From Microvirga sp. KLBC 81 (GTDB lineage: Bacteria > Pseudomonadota > Alphaproteobacteria > Rhizobiales > Beijerinckiaceae): a stretch of DNA of 64,000 nucleotides. Below the pieces are notes generated by a model. It ran no database searches. It saw nothing but the letters and a program-made list of their open reading frames with translations, and was not told the origin of the DNA. A program made the position numbers and the translations under genes. The stretch spans positions 1-64,000 of the forward strand of contig NZ_QDAH01000021.1 of assembly GCF_003075415.1 (NCBI RefSeq). Reading direction: 5' to 3'. Of the stretch, positions 1 to 7,754 are shown one piece after another. Positions within the stretch are counted from its first letter, which is position 1; the number at the start of each line of letters is the position of its first letter.

Positions 1-309
1 GATGAGAGGCGAAGCGGTCCGATCGTCCTTGATCAGACACTTCAGCGGAGACACGCGACTTCGTTGTCGCGACCCGCATTAGCTATGAAGCTAATAAGTG
101 ACTAGTTTTTGCTCAAGATTATACTTTGTGCACGTTGGCTATCATATGATCAGCTTTTTGCTTTTGTCGTGATCACCGAGCATGCGTCATTGCCGTTTCG
201 CGGAGAGGACGACTGAAGGAATCCATTTTGATGTTCACCAATCAATGAATTGCGGGTGTTCCGCCGGTTCGATAAGATCGCGCCTCTGACGCCAATCGTA
301 GCTTTCTCC
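1..309. other. intergenic, no assignable gene
   Basis: Nothing recognisable is encoded here. Bases from about 80 to 180 are clearly more AT-rich than the surroundings, which fits a promoter region for the gene starting at 310, but I cannot point to a convincing -35/-10 pair. The first 80 bases could hold the 3' end of a gene outside the window; no frame gives a recognisable protein. Confidence 0.4.
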
Positions 310-1215
310 ATGAACCTTCTCATTTTCGGCGCCGGCTATACTGCTCAGCAATTTGTACAGACTTGCCGGGATCGGTTTACCCGGATCGGCGGCACGTTTC
401 GCTCTACCTCCAAGGCCAGAGCACTTCAGGCATCCGGCGTTGTTCCTTACTACTTCGACGCGGAGAGATATGATCCTGATATTCTCGGGGAAGTTGCGCA
501 AGCGGATGCCCTGCTTGTCTCTATACCACCGGCCTTCGATTCAGATCCGGTCCTGAGGTCATTGTCCGATGCAATCATGACAGCACCGCGCCTCCGCTGG
601 ATTGGATATCTTTCAACCGTCGGCGTCTATGGGGACGCACAAGGCGCATGGGTTGACGAGAACACTCCGACCCAACCAGTTAATGAACGCTCCCGTCATC
701 GTGTAACCGCCGAGGGGCAGTGGCTCGCGTTTGGAAAGCGCGGATCGGTCGCCGTTCAGATTTTCCGCCTTGCGGGCATCTATGGGCCTGGGCGCAACGC
801 TCTCCGGAAAGTCGCTGATGGAACGGCGCGGCGCATCATCAAACCCGGACAAGTGTTCAACCGTATTCATACTGCCGACATCGCACAGGTCCTGATGGCG
901 TCCATCGAGCACCCGAGCCGCAGCGCGATCTACAATGTTGCCGACGACGAGCCTGGCCCTCCTCAGGACGTGATCACGTATGCGGCTCGACTTCTCGGTC
1001 TCGAGCCACCTCCAGAAGTATCGTTCGAAGCGGCCACTCTTAATGCCATGGCGCGCTCCTTCTATCGGGACAACAAGCGTGTGCGAAATGTGCGGATCAA
1101 GGATGAGCTGGGCGTGAGGCTTCGCTTCCCCACCTATCGTGAGGGCCTTGATGCGCTGTACGCCTCCGGCGAGGGCGTCCGATCCCTGGGTGGAAATACT
1201 ATGGGAGAGGAATAG
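310..1215 (+). CDS. SDR-family NAD(P)-dependent epimerase/dehydratase-like protein
   Basis: A 301-residue protein that begins with a Rossmann nucleotide-binding stretch (MNLLIFGAGYTAQQF). Mid-protein it has the strand/loop YLSTVGVYGD typical of extended SDR proteins of the YeeZ type, and later FRLAGIYGPGRNAL and a YNVADDEP motif, all usual in this family. The ATG at 310 is preferred over an in-frame upstream start at 250 because the glycine motif then sits at the N-terminus as in homologues. The substrate cannot be told. The 3' end overlaps the convergent hemD-like gene by 17 bases, so the two are not one transcript. Confidence 0.8.
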   Translation: MNLLIFGAGYTAQQFVQTCRDRFTRIGGTFRSTSKARALQASGVVPYYFDAERYDPDILGEVAQADALLVSIPPAFDSDPVLRSLSDAIMTAPRLRWIGYLSTVGVYGDAQGAWVDENTPTQPVNERSRHRVTAEGQWLAFGKRGSVAVQIFRLAGIYGPGRNALRKVADGTARRIIKPGQVFNRIHTADIAQVLMASIEHPSRSAIYNVADDEPGPPQDVITYAARLLGLEPPPEVSFEAATLNAMARSFYRDNKRVRNVRIKDELGVRLRFPTYREGLDALYASGEGVRSLGGNTMGEE

Positions 1216-2026
1216 CGCCAGCATTGCCCGAAAGCCTCTTGCCGAGCGCAACGACCATGGGCTTAAGATGGAAGTTGTCCTGCGGCATCGCTGCAACGGG
1301 CCAGCCGGCCTCTTCCACAGCCTGAGCGGTGACGGGACCGACAGCCGCGATCAAAACCCGCTGCATCGCCGCATCGAGTTCCGATTCTCTGCCAACCTGT
1401 CGCGCAACCTCCTGAAGGCGGCGCACCTGCGCCGTACTGGTGAAGGCGATAAGTTCGATGTCCGCCGAGACAAGCTGATCGACGAGGTGAGCAACCCGTT
1501 CGTCCTCCTCGTTCGAAGCATAGCGGTAGCACAGGATGGGATCGGGCTTGGCACCTGCCACTTTCAAGAACCCCGTCAGCAAATCCTCGCCTCCGGGATA
1601 AAGCAGCACGCCGACGCAACTGCCGTTCAGATCCAGTGCAGATAGGGTCTTGATCAAGCCGGCGGTGGTGGGCTGCTCCGCCGTTACGTCCGCGCTGAGC
1701 CCGATGCTGCGCAGCACCTTAGCAGGCTTTGGCCCCCGGACGATCTTACGTGTTCGTCGAAGACTGGCGATCACATCGACCTCGACGCCGCCTCGGCGGG
1801 CGAACCCTAAGAGACGGGCGAGCCCCTCCCCCGTATACAGAACGAGGCTGTCGTGCTGCCCCTCGGCAAACCGTGTGAGCCATGACTGAACTGGTGCGGC
1901 ATCCTCTACATCATGAATCGATACCAGAGGGCATCGGACTGCAGCCGCGCCGTAGCGTTCGAGGATGCTCGCGAACAGATCAAGCTCGCGGCTCTCCGGC
2001 ACAGCAATCCTCCGCCCTTGCAGCAT
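1199..2026 (-). CDS. hemD: uroporphyrinogen-III synthase (HemD family)
   Basis: A 275-residue protein with the two-domain HemD fold: an N-terminal half starting LQGRRIAVPESRELDLFASIL, a central LLYPGGEDLL segment, and a C-terminal half with ELIAFTSTAQVRRLQE and AAVGPVTAQAVEEAG, the last two being the most recognisable HemD signatures. The enzyme closes and rearranges hydroxymethylbilane to uroporphyrinogen III, the substrate of CysG. It follows cysG by 17 bases on the same strand. This suggests a second, pathway-dedicated HemD that feeds siroheme for assimilatory nitrite (or sulfite) reductase, beside the housekeeping haem gene. That last point is inference. Confidence 0.8.
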   Translation of the reverse strand: MLQGRRIAVPESRELDLFASILERYGAAAVRCPLVSIHDVEDAAPVQSWLTRFAEGQHDSLVLYTGEGLARLLGFARRGGVEVDVIASLRRTRKIVRGPKPAKVLRSIGLSADVTAEQPTTAGLIKTLSALDLNGSCVGVLLYPGGEDLLTGFLKVAGAKPDPILCYRYASNEEDERVAHLVDQLVSADIELIAFTSTAQVRRLQEVARQVGRESELDAAMQRVLIAAVGPVTAQAVEEAGWPVAAMPQDNFHLKPMVVALGKRLSGNAGAIPLP

Positions 2027-2043
2027 GATCTCACGTCCTTTGC

Positions 2044-3516
2044 TTAGGCATTTGCCTGAAGTGCGAGCAGCGGGTTATGTTCACGCCGCGACTGGATAGC
2101 TCTGCCGAAGACGCGGCCGATGCCGATAATGACGGGCTTCGAGCGATCACGCCGTGCGCTGGCTTCGTCGAGGCCAGAGAGAGGCCCTGCCCAGCGCTCG
2201 TCCTCCCGGGACACGTTCGACACCATCACTGCGGGAGTGTCCAGCGAGAAGCCCTCTTCAACCAATCGCGCCGCGATCGCACCCGCGGTTCCTCCGGCCA
2301 TGTAGAAAATCATGGTCGTCCGGGGATCGGCTAGGCCTCGCCAATCCAGGTTGTCCGGGAGGCGCCCCGTCTTTGCGCATCCTGTCACGAACCGAACCGA
2401 CTGCGCCATTTCGCGATGGGTAAGGGAAACACCCAGCGCCGATGCCAGAGCGATGCCGGAAGTAATGCCCGGCACCACATCCACGGGAACGCCGGCACGC
2501 TCCAGGTGTTCGATCTCCTCTCCAGCCCGCCCAAAGATCATCGGATCGCCAGACTTTAGACGAACCACATGTTTTCCTTGCAAAGCAAGGTGAGTCATGA
2601 GGTCGTTGATGTCATCCTGCGCACAGGATGCGCGCCCGCCCCGCTTTCCCACCATGAGGCGCCTTGCCTCGCGGCGCGCAAGCTCGAGCACATCCTCCGA
2701 AACCAAGTCGTCGAAGAGAATGACGTCCGCAGCCTGTAGCGCCCGCACGGCCTTAAGAGTCAGCAATTCTGAATCGCCCGGTCCTGCGCCGACAAGCGTG
2801 ACGCGTCCCACCGTCCTGACCGGTTGAGATGCGATTTGTCTGAGCACGGTGTCGACGCTCGATCCCATCGCCTCTGGCGGGCAGCCCTGAAACGCGAGAT
2901 CGGCGAAGCGCTCCCAGAACGTGCGGCGAGACAATCCCGCAGGCAGTTGCTCCATGACGCGCTCGCGTATGGCTTTGGCGAGCGAAGCCCAGGCAGACAG
3001 CGACGGATGAAGCAGCGTCTCGATGCGACGTCGGATCGCCTGGCCCACAATTGGTGCAGCACCATCAGTGGAGATACCGATAACGACTGGCGAACGGTTG
3101 ACCACTGAACCGAACTGGAAATCACAGTATCCAGGCTTGTCGACGACATTCAACGGAACTCCAATCCGACGCGCGGCTGAGGCGAAGGTTTCGGCTTCGC
3201 TCTCCTCCTCAAAGTCGCCGACTGCGAGAGCGGCATCGTGCAGGATTTGGGGCGACCAGCTCAAGCGATGCAGGGTTAAGCAACCGTCCGATGCCCCACG
3301 AGCGATGAGTGCCTCCATTTCAGCACAGACATCGGTCGCGTAAACATCAACAAGCGCTCCCGCAGATGCCAGCAGCTCCGCCTTCCAGGCCGCCCCCGGT
3401 GTTCCGCCGACGAGCACGGCGCGCTTGCCGCGGAGGTCGAAGAACACCGGCAGCTTGGCGAGACGGCCTAAGCGCTCCGGCTCTGCTTCAGAGGGCTTTC
3501 TTAACGGCTGCAACAT
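2044..3516 (-). CDS. cysG: siroheme synthase (precorrin-2 dehydrogenase/ferrochelatase + uroporphyrinogen-III methyltransferase)
   Basis: A 490-residue bifunctional siroheme synthase. Residues about 20-230 form the CysG N-terminal NAD-binding dehydrogenase/ferrochelatase part (DLRGKRAVLVGG, then VVNRSPVVIGISTDGAAPI). From about 235 it is the SAM-dependent methyltransferase (VTLVGAGPGDSELLTLKA, DVILFDDLV, RLKSGDPMIFGRAGEE, VPGITSGIALASALG, FYMAG). The ATG at 3516 is chosen because AGAGGG lies just upstream and the extra 40 residues of the longest frame look non-coding. It supplies siroheme to nitrite/sulfite reductases. The leader upstream carries an ANTAR-type RNA element, so NasT control is likely. 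Confidence 0.92.
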   Translation of the reverse strand: MLQPLRKPSEAEPERLGRLAKLPVFFDLRGKRAVLVGGTPGAAWKAELLASAGALVDVYATDVCAEMEALIARGASDGCLTLHRLSWSPQILHDAALAVGDFEEESEAETFASAARRIGVPLNVVDKPGYCDFQFGSVVNRSPVVIGISTDGAAPIVGQAIRRRIETLLHPSLSAWASLAKAIRERVMEQLPAGLSRRTFWERFADLAFQGCPPEAMGSSVDTVLRQIASQPVRTVGRVTLVGAGPGDSELLTLKAVRALQAADVILFDDLVSEDVLELARREARRLMVGKRGGRASCAQDDINDLMTHLALQGKHVVRLKSGDPMIFGRAGEEIEHLERAGVPVDVVPGITSGIALASALGVSLTHREMAQSVRFVTGCAKTGRLPDNLDWRGLADPRTTMIFYMAGGTAGAIAARLVEEGFSLDTPAVMVSNVSREDERWAGPLSGLDEASARRDRSKPVIIGIGRVFGRAIQSRREHNPLLALQANA

Positions 3517-3581
3517 CGATGACCCTCTGGAATTCGTCACGGCGGAAGCCACAGTTCGTGCTTGCAAAGACCTTCGAACAC

Positions 3582-3623
3582 AAAAAGCGCCGCGTGATGA
3601 ACTGCATGCCGCCGCAACGGCAC
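3582..3623 (-). terminator. terminator-like hairpin in the cysG leader
   Basis: Read on the minus strand, GTGCCG and CGGCGC can pair (one G-U) and the second arm is followed directly by TTTTT (plus-strand 3582-3586). It lies 66 bases before the cysG start and after the putative ANTAR target. That is the place an attenuator would occupy. The loop is long (about 30 nt), so this is a candidate only. Confidence 0.45.
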
Positions 3624-3679
3624 TACAATCAACCATGCGACGTCGTTGTCGGAATGGAGCCTTGTCAAAGGCAGGCGCG

Positions 3680-3738
3680 GCCGATCACCATTGATCGGCT
3701 CTGCTCATCAAGGTCGGCTGCGACTTCCTTGTCTGACC
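3680..3738 (-). promoter_or_regulatory. putative ANTAR (NasT) two-hairpin RNA target
   Basis: On the minus strand positions 3699-3680 form a perfect 7-bp hairpin GCCGATC-AATGGT-GATCGGC. Its hexaloop has A at position 1 and G at position 4, the known ANTAR-target rule. About 22 nt upstream, GAC-AAGGAA-GTC (3733-3722) presents a second hexaloop with the same A1/G4, extended by an outer GGTC/GACC pairing. Two such hexaloop hairpins in tandem are the recognised target of NasT-type antiterminators. The nasS gene ends only 73 bases upstream and nasT is next to it. Confidence 0.65.
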
Positions 3739-3810
3739 TAACCTTGAATGAAAAATTACGCCGTGCACTCCCTTCACTCAAGTCGATAGTTTGTGCAGGA
3801 TGCGCCTATT

Positions 3811-5169
3811 CTATGCGTCTGATTGCATATTTTGCTGCCAGCGTGGAGACTTCGATGCGATGGAAAAGCCATCCACGTAAGCCGGAATGTCGCTTGGATC
3901 GAAAGCGCGCTGATCAATAAGGGGATGCTGGTCGAGGACGATGTCTCCACCATTGCTGGGAACGGTGATCGAGCCGGGCTCTGCACCTTCGATCTTGATG
4001 TCAATTGTGGGAACAGCGGTCGCCGAGCCTTCAAGCACCCGGCGGTAGATATCGGGACGGTAAGCGGTTTCGACCTGCGCAATGCAAGCCTCATTATAAT
4101 AGACCTGCCCCCAGCGAACCATCTGGCTGTAAATCCATAAGGCTTGGCTGATCCAGGGAAAGTTCGCGGTCTGCCCATGAAACATCATATAATTTTCAAT
4201 CCGCCGCGTCCTCCCGTCGGGATCGACGGAAATTTCACCCTGCAGCACACGGAGGATCGTGTCCGACCCGCCTCCGACATAAGCCGGATCGGCCAACATA
4301 TCAGCTAGACTGCTATGGTTGCCCGGATCGTCGCACCAGCGGGCCGCGGCATCCAGCGCCACGATCAAGCGCGACAGAATCTCCGGGTTCTTCTCCGCCC
4401 AGATCGGGCTGACGCCCAGCACCTTCTCGGGAGCGGACGGCCAGATGTCAGTTTTCGTGGCCACGATGCGGCCGACACCTTTCTCCACGGCAATCATGTT
4501 CCAGGGGGCGTTGACGCAGAAGCCATCGATGGCATTCGCCGACATGGCATCGACCGTCAGCGGAGGCGGCACCACTGTCATCGTCACGTCGCGATCCGGA
4601 TCGATGCCGCCAGCCGCGAGCCAAAAGCGGAATTCATAATTGTGGGATGAGAACGGGTAGGTCATGGCAAATACGACCGATTTACGCCCGTTGCGCCTTC
4701 TCCGTTCGATAACCGCTTTTAGAGCCATGGCATTTGCGAGAGCATTCTCCGACCCATCGAGGCCGGCGACCGCCTGCATCTCATGGTACAACGCCAATGA
4801 GAGCGTGACGGCATTGCCTCCGCGTCCCAGAGCGAATGGCGTGAAGCAGCGGTATGGGTTCGAGCCGAGACCCAGCTGGGAGGCAACCGGCATTGGACTC
4901 AGCATATGGGCGACATCGAACTGCTGGAAGGCCAGCCGGTCTCGAATGTTCGACCAGGAGACGTCCCTGATGAGTTCGAGACGGATTCCCTCTCGCCGGG
5001 CGAAACCCTGTTCTGCCGCAGCAACAAGCACTGCCATGTCCACAAGCGGAATGAACCCCACGCGCACGAGCCGCTCCGGCGAGGGGCGACCTGCCGTTGG
5101 CGCGGGCGTCCCCTCTGACGAACCGGTTTGGTCTAGAGAATGGCTTCCGAATGCTTGCGATTCCCACAC
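3811..5169 (-). CDS. nasS: NasS-like nitrate/nitrite sensor (NrtA/CmpA family, cytoplasmic)
   Basis: A 452-residue protein of the NrtA/CmpA nitrate-binding family: VRVGFIPLVDMAVLVAAAEQG near residue 35, DVAHMLSPMPVASQLGLG near 85, FAMTYPFSSHNYEFRFWLAAGG in the middle, and GFCVNAPWNMIAV. It has no signal peptide or Tat motif, unlike NrtA, which fits the cytoplasmic sensor NasS. NasS holds NasT inactive until nitrate or nitrite is bound. The start lies 4 bases after the nasT stop, so the two are co-transcribed and probably made in fixed ratio. Confidence 0.87.
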   Translation of the reverse strand: MWESQAFGSHSLDQTGSSEGTPAPTAGRPSPERLVRVGFIPLVDMAVLVAAAEQGFARREGIRLELIRDVSWSNIRDRLAFQQFDVAHMLSPMPVASQLGLGSNPYRCFTPFALGRGGNAVTLSLALYHEMQAVAGLDGSENALANAMALKAVIERRRRNGRKSVVFAMTYPFSSHNYEFRFWLAAGGIDPDRDVTMTVVPPPLTVDAMSANAIDGFCVNAPWNMIAVEKGVGRIVATKTDIWPSAPEKVLGVSPIWAEKNPEILSRLIVALDAAARWCDDPGNHSSLADMLADPAYVGGGSDTILRVLQGEISVDPDGRTRRIENYMMFHGQTANFPWISQALWIYSQMVRWGQVYYNEACIAQVETAYRPDIYRRVLEGSATAVPTIDIKIEGAEPGSITVPSNGGDIVLDQHPLIDQRAFDPSDIPAYVDGFSIASKSPRWQQNMQSDA

Positions 5170-5173
5170 GCGA

Positions 5174-5884
5174 TTATTTCTCCAGAAGGGAAGCCGCCGT
5201 GATGACGCTCTGCGCGATATCGACGAGCTTTCTTTTTTCGTTCATGGCTGTTTGGCGTAGGAGCCCGTAGGCCTCCTCCTCCGAGAGTTGCCGGGTTCTC
5301 ATGAGGATTCCCTTTGCGCGATCGATGATCTTGCGGGACGCCAGCTCGCTGCGCGCGGCCACCAACTCACGCTGCAGACGGTCAAACGCATTGTACCGGC
5401 TGACCGCCATGTCCACGATCGCCTTCACCCGTTCCTTGCGCAATCCGTCGACCACATAAGCCGATACGCCGGCTTCGACGGCAGCCTGGATCATGCCCTC
5501 GTCAGAGTGATCCACGAACATTGCCACTGGTCGGGAGACCAGCTTGGAAACCTGGAACATCTGCTCGAGCACGTCACGACTGGGATTCTCGATTCCGATG
5601 ATGATCACATCAGGATCGATGGTGCTCAGCCGACGAAGCATATGTGTCATCGTTTCGATGATCTCCACGTCGGCAATTCCAGCATCCCGCAGGCCATCGA
5701 TCAGAATAGCAGCCCTGATGCTATTCTCCTCGATGACTGCAACGCGAAGTGGCCGCTGACCTGTCTGAGTATCTTTAGCCAAGGTATTGAGAGCTCTCGA
5801 TGCCAATGCTTGGGTGAGCAGCATGCAAGTTTCAGGCCAAAACCCCTCGCAGGGGACGTTCGGCCTCGCGCGTATTCTGCTCAA
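5174..5884 (-). CDS. nasT: NasT-like ANTAR-domain response regulator / transcription antiterminator
   Basis: A receiver-like domain (LRVAVIEENSIRAAILIDGL, DPDVIIIGIENPSRD, VAMFVDHSDEG) is followed by the C-terminal ANTAR RNA-binding helices (ASRKIIDRAKGILMRTRQLS, then EEAYGLLRQTAMNEKRKL). This matches NasT, which binds hexaloop hairpins in nitrate-assimilation leaders and prevents termination. The longest frame gives 236 residues; an internal ATG at 5824 would give 216, nearer the usual NasT size, and neither has a clear ribosome site. No nas reductase or transporter gene follows nasS here. Confidence 0.88.
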   Translation of the reverse strand: MSRIRARPNVPCEGFWPETCMLLTQALASRALNTLAKDTQTGQRPLRVAVIEENSIRAAILIDGLRDAGIADVEIIETMTHMLRRLSTIDPDVIIIGIENPSRDVLEQMFQVSKLVSRPVAMFVDHSDEGMIQAAVEAGVSAYVVDGLRKERVKAIVDMAVSRYNAFDRLQRELVAARSELASRKIIDRAKGILMRTRQLSEEEAYGLLRQTAMNEKRKLVDIAQSVITAASLLEK

Positions 5885-5975
5885 AACTTAGGCATTCAGT
5901 GCCGGCTGATCGCCCCGTGAGACCGGCAGAATAATACTATACACATGAAGCAGGCCTAATGCCTGTGACCTTGAC

Positions 5976-6594
5976 GTGCCGGAGCACGGGCTAGGCTTTC
6001 CCCCTTGTGGCACCGACGATCTCACCCATATCCTGCGCCCCCGAGCTGTTGGCGGGCATCTTGATCATGACGGCATGGTGGAGGTTGTGTCCTCCCTGGA
6101 GCGCGATGGCCGGCCCGTGTTCCGCGATCTGCGCTGGGGCGTTTATGTCGTGCTCAAAGTACCCAATGACTACGCGGCGGCCTGCTTCAGGCAGTACGGT
6201 CTTCCCACGGATTCTACCGGCTTCTACACGGCCATGTACAAGCCGTTTCACCTGATCGGCCTCGAGTTGTCGATTTCGGTTCTGAGCGCGGTCCTACGCG
6301 GCGAACCGACTGGCTCCAGCCGGGTTTGGCGTGGCGATGCGGTGGCGAAGCGCGATCTCAAGGCTGGCGAGACCCTTGATGGCGAAGGCGGATACACAAG
6401 TCTATGGGCGCTTGGTGCCCGCGGCTCGTAGCAGGACCCAGCGCATGCTGCCGATCGGCCTTGCTCATGGCGTACGCTTGACCCGGGACATTGCTTCGGG
6501 ATCCGTAGTGACGGAAGACGACGTGAGCTTGGATTCCGATCGGCTGGCCGTTCAGGTTCGGATGGAAATGTGCAGCCGCTATGGCGCTGGTTAG
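5976..6594 (+). pseudogene. broken SAF-domain oxidoreductase (C-terminal remnant with frameshift)
   Basis: The translated remnant (VEVVSSLERDGRPVFRDLRW, YKPFHLIGLELSISVLSAVL, VAKRDLKAGETLDGEGGYT) is the C-terminal part of a predicted homoserine-dehydrogenase-like oxidoreductase with a SAF domain, normally about 430-460 residues. The N-terminal NAD-binding half is absent. The frame is also broken near 6399: an extra A after GGYT shifts the continuation VYGRLVPAARS...LPIGLAHGVRL into another frame, ending at 6594. Family knowledge predicts these two pieces should be continuous. An intact gene of the same broad family lies at 15796, but the sequences look only distantly alike, so this is not a recent duplicate. 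Confidence 0.75.
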
Positions 6595-6810
6595 CCAAAG
6601 GGAGCGCCCCTCCGGGTCAGCTTGAGACGTCCCCCTGCCCTTTCTCAAATCCGCTTGGCGCCTGAGAACCGACCAACACGCAATGTCCCTGATGTGCCAT
6701 CAGCCGACGCCGCCGAAGCATAAGATCCGGCCTTCCCGGGTGTTGCAGCGAGAATGGCGACGCGCATTAAGGCGCTACTTGCTCGTCATCGCGTTTCGTC
6801 TTGCTGTTAG

Positions 6811-7701
6811 TCAGCGAGCAGCAACATTCCTGCGCTCAAGTTCGACGAGCAGTCCACTGTGATCGAGATCACCCGCGTGTTCGATGAGGCCGCGGAAGAG
6901 ATCGGCTGTGAGGGCGGTATATGGCACGGCTTCGAGGGCAAGCCGCTCTGCCGCATCCAGTGCATTATCAAGATCCTTTAGATGTGTCACCGAGCGGCCC
7001 TTGGTGATGAAATCTCGCTCCACCATTCGCTGACCGTGAAGTTCGAGAATCCTGCTTTCTGCGAAGCCACCTCGCAGAGCCTCTCGGACTTTGGCCGGAT
7101 CCGCCCCTCCTCGCTGCGCAAGGAGAAGCGCTTCAGCGACAGCACCAATCGTCACACCGACAATGATCTGGTTAGCGAGCTTCGCAAGCTGCCCGGCTCC
7201 GTGTGGACCGACATGAACAGGGCGACCCATAACCTCCAGTATCGGCTTTACACGGGAGAAGGCCTGCTCGTTCCCGCCAGCCATGATGGCCAGGGTTCCC
7301 TGCTCCGCCCCGACCGTACCGCCTGACACCGGCGCATCGATGTGCTGAACGCCGCGCTCGGCCAGGTGCCTTGCATGGTCCTGAGCCTCAGCGGGCTTGA
7401 TGGAGCTCATGTCGATGATGATGCTCCCCGGCCGCAAGGCATCCACAAATCCCTGGGAGAACAGCACATCGGACACGATGGCTCCATTCTCCAGCATGAG
7501 AATGATGACGTTTGCCCTTTGGACGGCTTCGACCGCTGTCTCAGCGACTTGCGCCCCCAGAGGCACAAGCGCTTCAGCCTTCTCCCGTGAACGATTCCAG
7601 ACAGTCAGTTGATAACCGGCTTCAAGCAGCCGTCGGGCTTGTCGGGATCCCATAAGGCCAATGCCGAGGAACGTCACGGCGGTTGAACTGGATGCTTTCA
7701 T
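6811..7701 (-). CDS. ltnD: beta-hydroxyacid dehydrogenase, probable L-threonate dehydrogenase
   Basis: A 296-residue member of the 3-hydroxyisobutyrate/tartronate-semialdehyde dehydrogenase family: N-terminal VTFLGIGLMGSRQARRLLEAG for NAD(P), the substrate motif APVSGGTVGAEQGTLAIM, and GQLAKLANQ carrying the catalytic lysine. It is the last gene of a minus-strand unit with pdxA2 and a TTT transporter and faces the otn genes. LtnD oxidises L-threonate to 2-oxotetronate, which OtnI, OtnK and OtnC then convert to DHAP and CO2. The family assignment is firm; the L-threonate role rests on neighbours. Confidence 0.8.
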   Translation of the reverse strand: MKASSSTAVTFLGIGLMGSRQARRLLEAGYQLTVWNRSREKAEALVPLGAQVAETAVEAVQRANVIILMLENGAIVSDVLFSQGFVDALRPGSIIIDMSSIKPAEAQDHARHLAERGVQHIDAPVSGGTVGAEQGTLAIMAGGNEQAFSRVKPILEVMGRPVHVGPHGAGQLAKLANQIIVGVTIGAVAEALLLAQRGGADPAKVREALRGGFAESRILELHGQRMVERDFITKGRSVTHLKDLDNALDAAERLALEAVPYTALTADLFRGLIEHAGDLDHSGLLVELERRNVAAR

Positions 7702-7754
7702 TCCAATTTCCTTGCATTTGCCTCGTTTTCATCAGGCGAGACATAACGTTGGCC

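Noticed and set aside
3800..3850. possible sigma-54 promoter for the cysG leader (TGGCAG ... TGCAAT)
   Set aside because: The GG-to-GC spacing is two bases too long for sigma-54, so it does not count as a match.
3309..3920. 203-codon plus-strand frame over the cysG leader
   Set aside because: It covers part of cysG and the end of nasS on the other strand, has no recognisable domain and would run through the RNA hairpins.
5976..6431. intact 151-residue gene
   Set aside because: Its protein stops abruptly within a conserved motif and the rest of that motif continues in the next frame, so it is a pseudogene piece.
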